From the NCBI GenBank assembly GCA_027627225.1, contig JAPFQT010000394.1, forward strand, positions 62,001-126,000: a stretch of 64,000 nt of DNA, written 5' to 3'. The notes beneath the pieces were generated by a model. The model had not been told where the DNA came from. It made no database searches and worked only from the letters and a program-made list of their open reading frames with translations. This stretch comes from Congeria kusceri (taxonomy: Eukaryota; Mollusca; Bivalvia; Myida; Dreissenidae). Numbering within the stretch: the stretch's first letter is position 1; the number at the start of each line of letters is the position of its first letter. The translations under genes were made by a program, and so were the position numbers. Shown here piece after piece: positions 1 through 12,576 of the stretch.

Positions 1-395
1 TTGAAAATTCTTTCATGCCATACAAGAGCTGGTTCTTGCCCACGACACACCGTTGCACAATGCTTAACACTTGTGCTAAGTTATTTGAAATTCCTTCCAT
101 GCTGGACAAAATTATGCTCCGGACAGGGTCTATGGTTTAAAGTCTCATATTTGACCTTTGACCTTCAAGTATGACCTTGAACTTGGACATAGGAACCTGG
201 TCCTTGTCAGTGACACACCGTCTCTTTATGCTCAACATTTGTGCTTAGCTATTTGAAAATCATCCAATGCTGGACAAAGTTATTGTTCAGACAAAAATCC
301 GAACATACAAACATACATACACACTTACATACGTACGTACCCATGGACAGGGTGAACACTATAAGCCCAAACATTATTGATGGTGGGGGCATAAA
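1..395 (+). repeat. Tandem family B copy with hairpin-type tail
   Basis: About two units carry the recurring text GACCTTGAACTTGGACATAG, a 'cacaccgt' block and 'tgctggacaaagttat'. The array is entered from outside the window. From about 291 the body gives way to a CATACATACA-rich stretch and ends in TGATGGTGGGGGCATAAAAA (371-390). That tail is shared with the minus-strand hairpin at 4594-4620 and the tail at 14621-14653. The same unit recurs at 12376-13110. Confidence 0.75.
152..164 (-). promoter_or_regulatory. Perfect DR1 nuclear-receptor-type half-site pair inside family B
   Basis: TGACCT-T-TGACCT is the reverse complement of AGGTCA-A-AGGTCA, the DR1 consensus bound by RXR heterodimers, HNF4 and COUP-TF in animals. 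The match is exact and recurs at 12564-12576 and 12991-13003. The sequence match is seen; receptor binding is inference only. Confidence 0.35.
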
Positions 396-599
396 AAAGT
401 TGCACATGATTCTAAAACAATTATATTTATTACTTGTCAAACAAGATTCTGATTTGCGTCAATGACTCAGCATTCTATTGTCAGAAGTTAGTGGAGGAAA
501 TTATGTTACATAAATATCCATTGAACCATCTAAATGGCACTATACATTATGCTATTTTAATATATTGCTGTATTATGAGAGAGTCTGTATTATCAGAAC

Positions 600-1610
600 A
601 GCACAGCTTTCATTCTAACAAGGCATAAGCTCTCTTTATGAGTAATAATACACCCATCATCTTGGCACACAGTACCAAATCATAGCTGCCAAGAAATGTC
701 TTAGAATAATAGCAACAGATACACTGGTTTAGCTTAACAACTTGACTATGAAATGAGCTGGATATATAGAGGCCACGCTACTGAATTTGATAGATTCTTA
801 GTCCTTTGTACATCATCATAGTGTAAGGGTCTGCCCAAATCATAATATTATTTATGACAGATGTTCTTCCATGCAATAAAGAAAGACCTGATACAACAGT
901 ACACTCCATAAATTACTGAATTTGCCACAAAAAAGCATGGAAATAATATTTTTATGAACACCCAAAACATGGAAAATTCTATTGCTAAATTGAAGAAACT
1001 TCGACTAAATTATATTTTATTTGCTACAAGTGGAGGACAACACTGCTACTGATATGAAAATTACAAAAATCAAATGTTCAGAGATTTAATCTACATATGT
1101 TGCCACTTATTTTCCAACAATTATGATTACCAAGCAAACCAAACAAATATGTGACTACTTCTAAAGATCTGTCTTTGAATTGAAACGTCCTTCAGTGAAG
1201 CTAGCGCCCTTCGTTAGATGAGAGCTTATAGATCTGTCTTCAAGGCACAATGGTAGCACTCAATGTTAACAATTTTGAATGTAATTATGTTTATACTCGA
1301 TTAGTTTAGCCCTCTGTGAAAATTGTGATTGGACCATAGATCATTCACGATCTGTTCAGACTTTCAAAAATTTATGAATACAGACAAAGTTCTATTTATA
1401 ATCGCATATGAATGCACTACAAGCACTCAAGTGCTTACTAGGATTAGAAAATACTCAACTATTTTGACTACATTGACAAGCACTCTGACATTTCCAAATG
1501 ATTTGTTGCTATTGATTTGTTTCAACGAGATTTTGAAAGCTTTTGATAAAGGGGCGTATCAACGGCAAACACAGAATTATATTTTCAAAAATTACATTGT
1601 ATTTTAAGAA
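600..1610 (+). repeat. Dispersed family I, copy 1
   Basis: This AT-rich block of about 1 kb aligns by eye, at roughly 70-80 percent with indels, to 14800-16230 and in part to 22060-22735. Shared anchors are 'catcatagtgt', 'gctaaattgaa', 'atttaatctaca' and 'gaaacgtccttca'. No convincing protein was seen. Around position 838 this copy lacks the SINE found in copy 2, so it is an empty-site reference. Confidence 0.65.
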
Positions 1611-1899
1611 GTATTTATTAAACGACTGGTTCACACATGTCGGGTCTCGGTTTTAAAACCAAAGAGTAAAATTTTGTTGTTGTTGATAGTAACAAGTTAA
1701 CACCGTGAAACTTTTCGCAGGCGCGTTAAAATTTAGTAGTAGTAGTAAAATCGATATGATTAAAATGTACATTAAATAGTGCTATGTATATGTGTACCAT
1801 TGATAACTGTACAGTAGCGTGGAAAGGTTTAAATTGAAAAGCGCAATTTGGTAGGAGTTAGTTTAATCCTGCTGAAGCCATGTATCAAAAGACAATTTT
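1611..1899. other. Unassigned AT-rich stretch
   Basis: Only a TAG trinucleotide run near 1736-1750 and a short GGTTTTAAAACC palindrome near 1650 stand out. No exon, RNA or mobile-element end was found. Confidence 0.5.
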
Positions 1900-3630
1900 T
1901 TGGTATTGTATCTATTTTTTGGGGGGGCGCAGCTGGGCAAATTTTCTTGGGCACGAGAATTTTAGGGAATGCAAACTTACAATACTGGTTCAATGTCTAC
2001 CATTAATTGTTGCATAATATTTTGGATTAAAATTTACCGAATTGTTTATATAACCGGTTAACACAAAGTTATAAACATATCCTTGACCTACACTCTAGAA
2101 CTTAGGCTAATTATATACATATTTTCTCATTGTCTGTCATGAACAGAATGTTATTTACATTCACATCAACGAAATAACTATTTTGTTAAGCCTATTGGCA
2201 TGCTCTATTCATATCAATTGTACCACTGACTGGGATCTCGGTTACACAAGAAATGACCACGGGACGATCTTTGGCCATGGTTGTTGGGACAATTTCCTTA
2301 ACCGGGACAAACACAATGTCACATTGAAAATGTTTTTTAAATGGTATATGGAATTTATATGTTCAATTGTTAAACATATTGTGCATTGGGACCATGCACT
2401 GAAACATTAGTGTACATTAAATATGAAGAATATTATATATTTCTCTGGATTAAATGACAACTTAATGCTCCAAATAATGGATGTGTAGATTTAATATTAA
2501 TAATATAAATATGTGTTTGAAAATCTATAAACGTTATGAAAGTCTTAGACAGATGTAAGATGACACATTTTAAGCTCAAACCGTGTCCATTGCTTTTCTT
2601 ACCGAGATCTCAGACAGTGGGTCCATGGTTCCCTAGAGTGAGTTCAACACGCTCCAGATCATTCTAAAAATAGGGTGCGTTTTGCAGTGTATAGCAATAT
2701 ACATGTATCAATTAGCTTTCAAAGAATCATAAGCCCGAATATTTCAATAAATGAGGAATTTATATTTATAAACTTTTTATGCATGTTAATTTGAATTGCG
2801 GTTGCGTTTTGGTAATAATTATTTACAATTGCACATTTCTATCAACATCTCCAGTAGATGTTATTCAATATATAAAAATATATTGCATCTTTATAAAATG
2901 TGGTGAAAGAAGTCTCTGAATACGTTGAAATGTTATTTATGTTACTTTTACTCATTTGCCTAGCATAAATACATTATTCGCAATACTTATTATACACAGG
3001 AACCCTTGAAACATCATATTCCCACTGTGTACAATTGTAAATCGCCATAGTCATGAAATTTTATGTTTGTGTTATCAAAAATGAAGTCATCATTATATCA
3101 AATGCGCTGAATGTTCTTTGAATATTTCTTTTCTTTGGGATACGCAGTGTAAATGCTTATTTGACATCTAATAGTTAAATATTGTATTAGATAACTACTA
3201 AAAATGAACGTATGGTATATTACTTATAAATATATACACCTGTCTGATACATACTAATTTTCATTCATGCCAGCAATTAATTTTTTTACACTGCTAATTT
3301 TTTAAAATAACCAGACAAATTCAGTTAACAATTATCTTAATTAACGTCGCTTATTTTGGATATGGAGCTGTATGATTGGTTTATTCATGGTATATATATT
3401 AATAATAATTGAATTCATCTCAATTTAATTTTGGGGTCCTAGAAGTTTTCTTATGGTGTCCAAAAATCTGGGTTACGAAAAGTCTCCTTACATAGGTCAG
3501 AACCGAAAAATCTGGGGTCTGAGAAGTTACATAAACGATCATCTTGGCCCTCTGTTATGTTAAAGGTAAAAATGATATCTCAATACTAATTTCAACACCT
3601 TTGTCTGTTTTAAAGACATTTCTTGTTTCT
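1900..3630 (-). repeat. Dispersed family G, minus-strand copy
   Basis: Read on the minus strand, this block aligns along most of its length with 40914-42420 on the plus strand. Shared anchors are a 'gagatatcat' block, the CCCCAGATTTTT block, 'aatgatc..gtgttgaactc', 'ataacatctactggaga', and 'tgtaagtttgcattccctaaa' at the far end. The minus-strand start (about 3630) is ACAAGAAATGTCTT followed by an AAGACA-like arm. The two copies are about 37 kb apart and inverted. No intact ORF is seen. Confidence 0.7.
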
Positions 3631-4593
3631 TATATATTACTTCTACTAGAAAAATATATTAATATACCGTAATTTAATATGTATCTATATATTTACAGGA
3701 AATACTGTCGATATATACCCCTATAAAATCTTTGTGTGACAGAAATCAGCAATGTTACTATGCTACAGTGACCAATGGCACATAATTACACTATAGTAGA
3801 TTGAACCTATTTATTTTAGGCCAGAGTTTTTAATTTCTTGGTTCTCTGACATTTTTGGAAAAGTGTCCGGTTGGAGGAGGGAAAAAATAAAAATAAAAAA
3901 ACAACAACACAGAATTGAGTAAGTTAATGACTAGAATTTCACAAATGGAAACGGGCTTTGATATTAAAATCTTTATGCATTATTACTTACAAAAATCATA
4001 TTACACAACATTAACTTAATCACTACATGATAACCATGACATTAATACTTTTTTTGCATTTCGGATAAAAGATTGAAACCCTTTCACAAGGTCATTGTTA
4101 TGATACCGGTCGTCTGGTCTATTCCATTGGCCTGTTTCTATATGTAATCTATGAGATGAAACACCTAATTTTGTAATTCGAAATTTTTTGCAGTTAACTA
4201 TAACATGTGGTCTTTATGAATGATACTAATTATGGTGACAGCTGATTTAGAGGTTTCGCGAAGACTGATATATGAACACGAATTCGGGCTAAAAAACTAA
4301 CTTTAGAATGTAACCTACATTTCAAGCAGCGCTAGACAGATATATTCAAAATGAAAGCGATGTATTTGGATAGATTTTTATATCGATCAGGATCTAAATA
4401 AAATTTATAAATTTTTTAGAATAGTGAAAGATACTGTTGGATTTGTCAACCAAATATTCAGAAATCAAGTGCATTTTTTATTCGTACAATATCAACTTCT
4501 GAGACTTCTGATTGGGTAGGTTTAATAAAAAAAAAAGTCTTTTAAATATAAATCTTAACATCATAAAGTTTATATAGATCTATATATTTTTAT
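3631..4593. other. Unassigned AT-rich stretch
   Basis: A short segment near 3741-3790 (ACTATGCTACAGTGACC) resembles parts of 16555-16600 and 24130-24180 and may be a fragment of family I. No coding or structural feature was found otherwise. Confidence 0.4.
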
Positions 4594-4620
4594 CCCCCCC
4601 ACCATCAATGAGGTGGGGGC
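4594..4620 (-). repeat. Terminal hairpin of the GGTGGGGGCATAAAA class
   Basis: CCCCCCACC and GGTGGGGG form a near-perfect stem around ATCAATGA. On the minus strand it is followed by ATAAAAA, the same tail as at 371-390. The body would lie to the right (4621 onward) but is not a recognisable array. Confidence 0.55.
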
Positions 4621-7600
4621 ATATTGTGTTGGCCCTATCCGATACTGTTCTGTTCCTGCTACACCACTACAGTAATCAAAGGTTAGCTATGTGACGTAAT
4701 GGAATCATCACAATTTTGGAAAATAACTTCTGACGTAGTTCAGAAAGAATCTTCAATCTTGAAAATACCAACACGATTTAATGTGTTAGACATCATGAAA
4801 AAAATGTTTTTGACAGAAGTGTAAGCAAGAGAGTATTATAAATCTAAAGAAGAAAAATATGGAGTATAATGCCTACTGTACGGTATGTACAAATGTGTCC
4901 TGTTTTAAATACGTTGTATTTCTAGCAACATCGCGAAAAAATGAATGTGGCAGTGCTGGTTAATACCGTATTTTGGGTTAGGAAAATCACATCATTGGAA
5001 AGAGTGTCAAACTAGTATAGTGTGTTATGATTATTTTCAAATCGAACATCAGTTGATCTAATACATGTTGTATTATTGAAATATCAAATCAGGTAAGATT
5101 TTTTATTTGCTATTAGATCTAATGCATGTAGGAAGTATTAACTTTCAAATATAAGCCGATAATGCTAAAAATGGTAGATTTATCTGCTAGCAATGTTCTT
5201 AATTGTTTTATTTAGTAGTAATAACAAAAACTGAACGACATGGTTGAATGCGTGTTAACAGTCGTGTTCTGTTGGATGACTGGTGTTAAGTGCATTAACA
5301 AAAGACGGTAAACTGCAAGTGCAGCGACATCATTGACGCACTAATGACAAGTTGCTTACTAATCAATTAAAAATTTCACTTAAAAGCCAATTTCCCTGTG
5401 ATACCGCCGACGCCGGCAAGAGTAACACCTATACGTCGCCTTTTCAGGCAACACAAATATAATGAAAACCAAACAATTAACTAGGAAGGATGGTCAAAGT
5501 TCTCGATATGTGACAAATTGTGTTAAAAATCGGCTACGGAGCAACGAATAACAAACTTATGTTGTCAGATCATACGCAACAATACGAGTATCTTTCATAT
5601 TTTATTAAAAAAAATATGTTTGTCTGTCTGCCCGTTAGTTCGTTTCCATGAGCAAAAGCACAGTGTAAAGCACATTTGCAGACAATTGATTAGCATGAGT
5701 GTGTACGTGTAAGTTACTTAAAACATTCATTTCAAACAGAGAAACTTCGGTAAATGATTAATGCAAATAATTGTCGATGTGTGTGCGTTGGAATGTAGTC
5801 AGCTTCTGATTTTACAAGTTGAAAGATATTCAAGACATATATAACATTGAATGTCAAATGCGTATTTAGTGGTCAGGCACATCAAACAAGGGCAATTTTC
5901 TGCCAAAACAGGTGCATGACATCCAGATGAACCAACATGTCTTTCGAACATAATTTGTCAAAACAAGTGCATTTGATGATGGCGATGATTATGATGACGA
6001 TGATGATGAGGAGGATGATGATATGCAAAGATTTATTATATATCTTTGATACGGATCTGTAGCTGATCACTGCAGACCCATAGACATCATGGGGTTATAA
6101 CTGCACAATCAAAAGTTTACGCCCCCCTAACACGAAATCCTAGATCGCCCCTGCGCCAGAGCCATTTATTCATATAGATAGTAGTGTAAATATACAAAGA
6201 TTTACTGTACCAGTGAGTTGTCATTTCTTTGATGTATTTTACCTTCTTCGGGAAAAAGATTATTCAAGAGCATGGTCAAGTTTCAATGCTCAATAATGCT
6301 CTATATCTATCCAATGTAGACTACGACGCTTACTGATGTTAAGCACGTGGTGCACGTGATAAACATACAGAAAGCGTTGTTCCGTCCCGCATATAATGGA
6401 TGCTTCCACAAATGTCTATCATAATCAAATTATTGTTCAATTTTATCCAATCTTTGCAATTGGATATCACATGTTTCGCAATTTAACTATTTCATACAGG
6501 AGAGCATGTGGTATTGTTTGTGATATTCAAATAAACTTGTGTTTATGTTTGTGATATTAATGAATGGAAATTATCCCTCTACAATATTTGGGAAGGAATT
6601 TAAACTATTCATGGATAGGTATATATGCGGGTCGTGTTACTTTAATACCATGAATGTGGTCATGAAACTTACTGACAAGCTTTCATGAAGTGTAGCATCA
6701 CTGCAGCATATTTTCTTCGATTGTTCATTCCCTGACAGAAAAGGCATATCGTTCTTAAATGGAAAAAGTAGATTTTCTGCATATCATAAAAATGTTTAAT
6801 CTTCACACGAACAACTATTTACGTTTTTCACCATCATTCAATTTAGATTTTTTATTTTAAAGTAAGGATATCTCAGTTCTCTGCGCTACTAAATTTAATG
6901 CATATAAAATAGTTTCGTTTCGAAATGAATAAGTATAGATTTATTATACTGATAGTAAATATATATAAATATATACTAAACTGTGGTATCATCTTTGCTT
7001 ATTCGTATTGAATACAGTGTAGATGTAAATTATTCAATACGAAGGTCTGGTCGTGTCCATTACAGCGCAAGTAATAGGATTTGAGAAGAACAATGTCTAC
7101 TTTAAAAATTAATACCGGACTAATTCAGTTTGAAACACTTAATTAATAAACTAGATTAACAGTTTAATCTAACTGTAAAAATTATACTATCAAAAATAAG
7201 ACGTTTTTATCGCAAAGCCGACCCACTCGCTACGCCCGCTTCAAAGTCTGATACTGCGTCATGTGTTGTTCTTTTCTTGAATGTGACGTACGCATGTAAA
7301 AATTTCCGTATGTAAGAGTTCAACTAACATTTTATTAAATATTATATCTTCGCCTGCTTTAGAATGATGCGAGTTGTAAAAAAAAAAAAAAAAAAAAATT
7401 TTCTAAAATGCGGGATTGTCGGAAAAGGCTGAACTTTCAGTGTAATATTGCCAATCAAAGAATTTGCAAAATGCAACAACATAAAATCGTTATTTTTACA
7501 TTCAATATATTTTTATAATCTATATCTCTAAACATTAGTTGTATTTGTTGGACGTGTGTTAGTAATTAGTCGAGTAGTAAGCATCAACGGCACGCCAAAA

Positions 7601-7988
7601 AATACACTACGACGTCAACTCCAAAAGTAACGTCAAATTAAGCCAGAACGCTTATACAGTAGTCGTGTTTGACGTTGTAGCGTAAACATATGTGTGGTTG
7701 TAAGATTTTAAAAATAATACATCCTTAAAATTGAAAAAATGGCCTATTCAGTGATACAAATTTCGTTAATTTTCAAAATGAGGACAAAATCGACCCTTAA
7801 CGCACCTACTCCTTATGCACAGTCAATGCAATAGAAGAGTAAAATACACAAATAGCCAACACAATTTAGACCGATGGAGGTAATAACAATCCAGTACAAT
7901 ACACTTTACTCTCATATTAATTATGAACTTTACTTTCACATTTAATACCTATAAATATTAAAAAATTAAGTGTTTATGTTTTCTTTAG
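4621..7988. other. Long AT-rich non-coding stretch
   Basis: It holds an imperfect GAT run (about 5975-6025), a 21-base A run (7378-7398) and a possible fold-back at 7590-7690 with arms CACTACGACGTCAACT and GTTTGACGTTGTAGCG. No exon could be supported. The last part is presumably the intron ahead of the exon at 7989, whose upstream partner was not found. Confidence 0.4.
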
Positions 7989-8092
7989 ATCCAGAAAAAG
8001 ATGCATATATTGCAAACATGTTTGCAGTTGATACAACAAACATGGAGGGATTTTCTATTTACAAGCAAGCAGTGCATGAAGAAAAATTATGA
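7989..8092 (+). CDS. Candidate 3'-terminal coding exon, unrecognised protein
   Basis: The pyrimidine-rich acceptor tgttttctttag is followed by 33 open codons and TGA. The peptide begins PEKDAYIANMFAVDTTN and ends KQAVHEEKL. The first two bases, AT, need one base from the preceding exon (phase 1); GAT would give Asp. The composition is protein-like, acidic then mixed, with no low-complexity run, unlike surrounding AT-rich frames. No upstream exon was located within 1-7980, so the gene may start outside the window. No family is recognised. The evidence is the splice site, open frame and composition only; chance is possible at this length. Confidence 0.45.
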
Positions 8093-8240
8093 ATGGACAT
8101 GGAAGAATTCTCTAACATGCAAAAATACATGAGAGCAAATTCATGCTAATGCTTTATATTTTTACCAATTAAAACTTTGACAGACTGTGCAGGACCACAA
8201 CTATTTCACAGATCAAGTCAGACCAGAATTATGAGAATTA

Positions 8241-8819
8241 CAGTCGAATCGTGATTGTACTAATAGTCACCGGACCGACGTGACTTGTATAATCGCATTT
8301 TCCGTATTTCTTAAAAATACGGAACATCCTTCTGTAATTTCAGTATTGCTGCATAATTTTACTCATAATCATAATAAAGGATTACTGTGTATTAAAACAT
8401 AATAACTATAATATCAGGTTGAATTTAAATATTAATTTAATAATTATTATTTTATAAACAATAGACATATTGTAATCTTGGTTGTGTGAAATTGCGCGTA
8501 AATTACGCAATGACCTATCAGATAAGTTTGTAGCACAGTGTGTCTCAACTTCCGCGCTGCATTATGCGAAACAAAAGATGGTGGCTGTCATCCGTGTCAA
8601 AACATCCGCCTGTCGGTTATTCGTATAATCACATCTTTTTCACACATATTTGTCATCAGACCATAATAATTGTTCGTATAATTGCATTTTGGGTATAAAC
8701 GCGATTATATCATCTTTTTTCACATTGAATAAAGATGGCAAAATGACGGGACCGCAGCAGTTGTTAGTAGTACACCATCTTTTCATATAATCGCTATTTG
8801 CATATTCGTGGTTCCACTG
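8241..8819. mobile_element. Non-autonomous pogo/Tigger-like element, 579 bp
   Basis: The ends are inverted: CAGTCGAATCGTGATT on the left and, on the opposite strand from the right end, CAGTGGAACCACGAAT. The element is flanked by TA at 8239-8240 and 8820-8821. The CAGTYGAA start and TA duplication fit the Tc1/mariner superfamily, pogo branch. There is no transposase ORF inside. Subterminal 'gtataat' and 'cgtataattgc' motifs repeat several times. Confidence 0.6.
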
Positions 8820-8955
8820 TAAATGTATACACAAATAATTATCAATTGTATCCACAATAAATTGTTGATATTTTAAAAACTGTAAACAATTAAACTTCTG
8901 CAAAACAAGATGGTTACTACAGGCTACAACTGCTCTTTGGTAACATAATGCTAAA

Positions 8956-9186
8956 ACAAGAGCTGTCCCAGGACAGTGTGCGACTATTCAACCGCTTGGT
9001 CAGAGTTATTGCCCTTTATCACTACAAAAAAGGGGCTTAATTATGCTAAAATGCTGGTCACAGTTATGTGCCTTGGCCAGTGACCTAATATAATGACCTT
9101 GAAGACATGTGTAAAGTTTTAAGTGAATATCTGTAGCAGATATAGAGATATGAAGTTGTTGCACACAAACTTTAATCTGACAGTAC
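8956..9186 (+). repeat. Family M unit with ACAAGAG hairpin start
   Basis: It starts with ACAAGAG (8956-8962), then a stem of CTGTCC and GGACAG (8963-8976). The body reads 'aaggggcttaattatgctaaaatgctggtcacagttatg' in short blocks and ends at GTTGTTGCACACAAACTTTA. The body recurs in tandem at 10820-11398. Confidence 0.7.
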
Positions 9187-9187
9187 A

Positions 9188-9771
9188 ACAAGAGCTGTCT
9201 CAGGACAGTGCGCTCGACTATTCAACCCCTTTGTCAGAGTTATGGGCCTTTATCAGTACAAACCAGAAAAATAAGTTTCATTAAAAAATCTCAATGCGTT
9301 CTCAAGTTATTGAGCAGAAACAGTTTTCAATTTTTAGTAGTTATTGAGCGGAAACAGTTTTTCAATTTTTAGTAACAGTTACCTTTACCTTAACCCACCC
9401 ACCCCATATGAAATCTAAGGCGAGGTCTCGATATAAGGTATCTATGTATGACGTATCATCAAAATATATCAATACTTTCTCAAGTTAATCAGCAGAAACC
9501 ATTTTTCTATTCTTAGTAATGATGACCTTGACCTTGACCCCAGCCAAATGCAATCCTAAGCGAGGTCTTCATATAAGGTATCTATGTATTAGGTTTCATT
9601 AAAATATCTCAATGTGATCTCAAGTAATTGAGTGGAAACCGTTTTTCTATTTTTAGTAACAGTGACCTTGACTCCACCCACCCCATATGCAATCCCAAAC
9701 AAGGTCTCGATACAAGGTATCTATGTATGAACTATCATTAAAATATCTCAATGCGTTCTCAAGTTATTGAG
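9188..9771 (+). repeat. Family A array with ACAAGAG hairpin start
   Basis: It starts with ACAAGAGCTGTC (9188-9199), with stem CTGTC/GACAG (9195-9208), then GCGCTCGACTATTCAAC. The body is units of about 142 bp with CACCCACCCCATATG, CGAGGTCTCGATATAAGG and 'gttattgagcggaaacc'. The array breaks off at 9771 in mid-unit, where another sequence is inserted. Confidence 0.8.
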
Positions 9772-10705
9772 GCATGTAGGAAGCTCACAAAGATTGGGGT
9801 ATCCTCTCCCTACAAGAATTTTGTATGTCAATGTAATACACGTTTTTTTTTTCTGCCTTTTTTTGCTAAAAGTGGTGATTCAAGATGCATCGTTTGATAA
9901 TTTATTTCATTATTTAATTATTTCAAGGTCAGATAATTTCTTAAAAGGCATAAAGATGCAGGGTCCAACAATAGTATTTATTTAGATATCTTAACAACAT
10001 CCGTTATCTAATAGCAATGTAACAGGGATAGGTATCAAACCACTCAACAATGAAATAATCTCTGCTCCGGATTTTTGATACCAAATGATCGTTTAGAAAT
10101 TTTAAAATTTCTCTGGAAGATCCGTTTAATAAACTTTGGATTTAAGAAAGAAACAGTAAAATAGCTGCATGTTAATTTCAACAAAAGAACTTGAGCATTT
10201 TATCGAGTAAACTCAGTTACACATTTTAATTATCTGACATTCTTTTGATCAGTATGTTGGCAAGACCGTTAAAGAAAAGAATGAATAAAGTTTTCACGCA
10301 TTTTTCTTTGCAAAATTATATTTATTTGCCAAACATTTAATGGTTATTGTTTTGATAAATAATTGGTTGTCATCTGTATGTTCAAAGCATAACTGTGTTA
10401 ATTACCTCGTGTTATCCGACAATTCACAAAATAACTGTGGTATCTTACCTTGTGTTTCAATAAGAGTAAAAACAGTTAAACGCCGATTCTCGAAAGATTC
10501 CTAACATGTACTGTTTTATTAATTGGGATTGCGGCCCATTGTCTATTGCAGCCGCGGCCTCAATCTAATTGCAGCCGTAGGCCTATTTTCTTAACAGCTG
10601 ATGACCAGTGAGAAATCTTCTTAAAGTAGTGATGATTTTCGACAACGATTTTAAACTCCCCAAAATATTGGAGACGCAGCTGCGGCCCCTACTGCTACGC
10701 GCCTG
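9772..10705. mobile_element. Probable insertion splitting a family A unit
   Basis: An A unit stops at 'gttattgag' and resumes at 'tatttttagtaaca' about 930 bp later. The right edge, GCTACGCGCCTG, reads on the opposite strand as CAGGCGCGTAGCAGTAGG. That resembles hAT-type ends; the left edge GGCATGTAGGAAGC is only a weak partner. No clear target duplication was found. The interior is AT-rich with a GCAGCCGCGGCC patch near 10548. Confidence 0.4.
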
Positions 10706-11398
10706 TATTTTTAGTAACAATGACCTTGATCCCACCCACCCCATATACAGTCCAAAGTGAGGCCTCGCTATAAGTTATCTACGTATGAAGTTTCATTACA
10801 ATAGCTCAATCCATTCTATAGTCATTGAGATATGGAGTTGTTGCACGCACACTTCAACCTGAATTTCTAAGTACAATTAGGGGCATGATTCTGCTAAATT
10901 ACAGGTCAGAGTTATGGGCCTTGGTCAGTGACCTTATATAATGACCCTGGAGACATGTTTGAAGTTGCAATTGAATATATGTACTAGACATAGAGATATG
11001 GATTTGTTGCACGTTAACTTTAACCTGATTTTCTATGCACAAAAAGGGACATAATTCTGCTAATTGCAGGTCAGAGTTATGGGCCTTGGTCAGTGACCTC
11101 ACATAATGACCGTTAACATGGTGAACTTTCAATTAAATATCTGCAGTAGTTAAAGAGATGTGTACTTCTTGCACGCAAACCTTAACCTGAATATTCTCTT
11201 GCACAAAAATCTTAACTTGACTTTTAAGTACAAAAAGGGGCATAATTCTGCTAAAATGCTGGTCAAAATTATGGGTATTGGCCAGTGACCTTATATAATG
11301 ACCATTAAGGCATGTGTGAAGTTTCAGTTCAAAATCTGTAGTAGATATAGAGATATGGAGTTGTTGCACGCAAACTTTAACCTGATCTTTTAAGTACA
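10706..11398 (+). repeat. Family A remnant running into a family M tandem array
   Basis: One A unit (10706-10815) switches into about three M units of roughly 200 bp. Each M unit carries GTTGTTGCACGCA-like text, AAAAGGGGCATAATTCTGCT and TATAATGACC. The switch falls at 'gagatatggagttgttgcacg', showing that A and M bodies can sit head to tail in one element. Confidence 0.7.
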
Positions 11399-11689
11399 AC
11401 AAGAGTGCCATTGTCACAAAGATACTTCTGTCAAAGAAGCTTTTTTGGGGCTAAGATTAAATGACTGAAGAGAAACAAAAAAACAACTAATAAGGTATAG
11501 TCATGGTATTCGTGCATCTAATTCATCTCCTAAGCCTCTCTCTTAGTGGTGAGTTTAGGTATCAAAACTATTCCCTATATAGTCTTAAATCAATAATCAA
11601 GATGCCAAAATAAACAAAAAACGGATAAATTATGTGAAAACCAAATTTTTCTAATTAAAATGCATAAGCCAGCAAAAACAATTTTCTTT
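11399..11689 (+). other. ACAAGAG start followed by unassigned sequence
   Basis: ACAAGAGTGCCATTGTCAC (11399-11417) matches the shared 5' module but has only a weak stem. The following 270 bp could not be assigned to a family or coding frame and leads into the A array at 11690. Confidence 0.4.
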
Positions 11690-12375
11690 TTGAATTTGTG
11701 ACCTTGAACTTGACCCCAACCACCCCACATGCAATCAAAAGTGAGATCTAGATATAATGTATCTACATATAAAGTTTCATAAAAATATCTCAATGTCTTC
11801 ACAAGCATTGAGCGGAAACTTGTTTGTCTATTTTTTAGTAATGGTGACCTTGACCCCATCCACCCCATATGCAATTCCTACGCGAGGTCTAGACAGAAGA
11901 TATCTATGCATGAAGTTTCATTAAAACATCTCAATGTGTTCTCAAGCTATTGAGCTGAAAACGTTTTTTTAATTTTAAGTAAAAGTGACCTTGACCGCAT
12001 CCACCCCATACACAATCCCAAGCGAGGTCTTGATATAAGGTATGTATGTGTAAGGTTTCATTAAAATATCTCAATTCGTTCTCAAGTCATGGAGGGAAAA
12101 CCATTTTTTCTATTTTTAGTAACAGTGACCTTGACCCTAACCCTACCCACCCCATATGCAATCCCAAGCGAGGTCTTGACATAAGGTATTTATGAATTAA
12201 ATTTCATTAAAATATCTCAATGCATTCTCCAGTTATGGGGGTGAAACCGTTTTTCTATTTTTAGTAACAGTGACCTTGACACCACCCACCCCATATGCAA
12301 TCCAAAGCAAGGTCTTGCAATAAGGTATCTATGTATGAAGTTTCATTACAATAGCTCAATTCGTTCTCGAGAGAA
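11690..12375 (+). repeat. Family A tandem array, about five units of 142 bp
   Basis: The GTGACCTTGAC block starts near 11698, 11843, 11983, 12125 and 12269, giving spacings of 145, 140, 142 and 144. Units differ by scattered substitutions, so this is an older array than 30877-31790. Confidence 0.85.
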
Positions 12376-12563
12376 CGGAAAAGAAAAGTTGATCCTGCCA
12401 CAACGCCTTTGACTTTCAATTGTGACCTTGACCTAGGGACCTGGTTCTTGTGTGCGACTCTACATCTCATCATGCTTGCCAATTCTGCCAAGTTATTTGA
12501 AAATCCATCCATGCTGGACGAAGATATGCTCTGGATTAAGTGGTAAGGATTGATTTCAATATT

Positions 12564-12576
12564 TGACCTTTGACCT
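12564..12576 (-). promoter_or_regulatory. Perfect DR1 half-site pair in family B
   Basis: TGACCT-T-TGACCT exactly as at 152-164. Binding is inferred from the consensus only. Confidence 0.35.
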
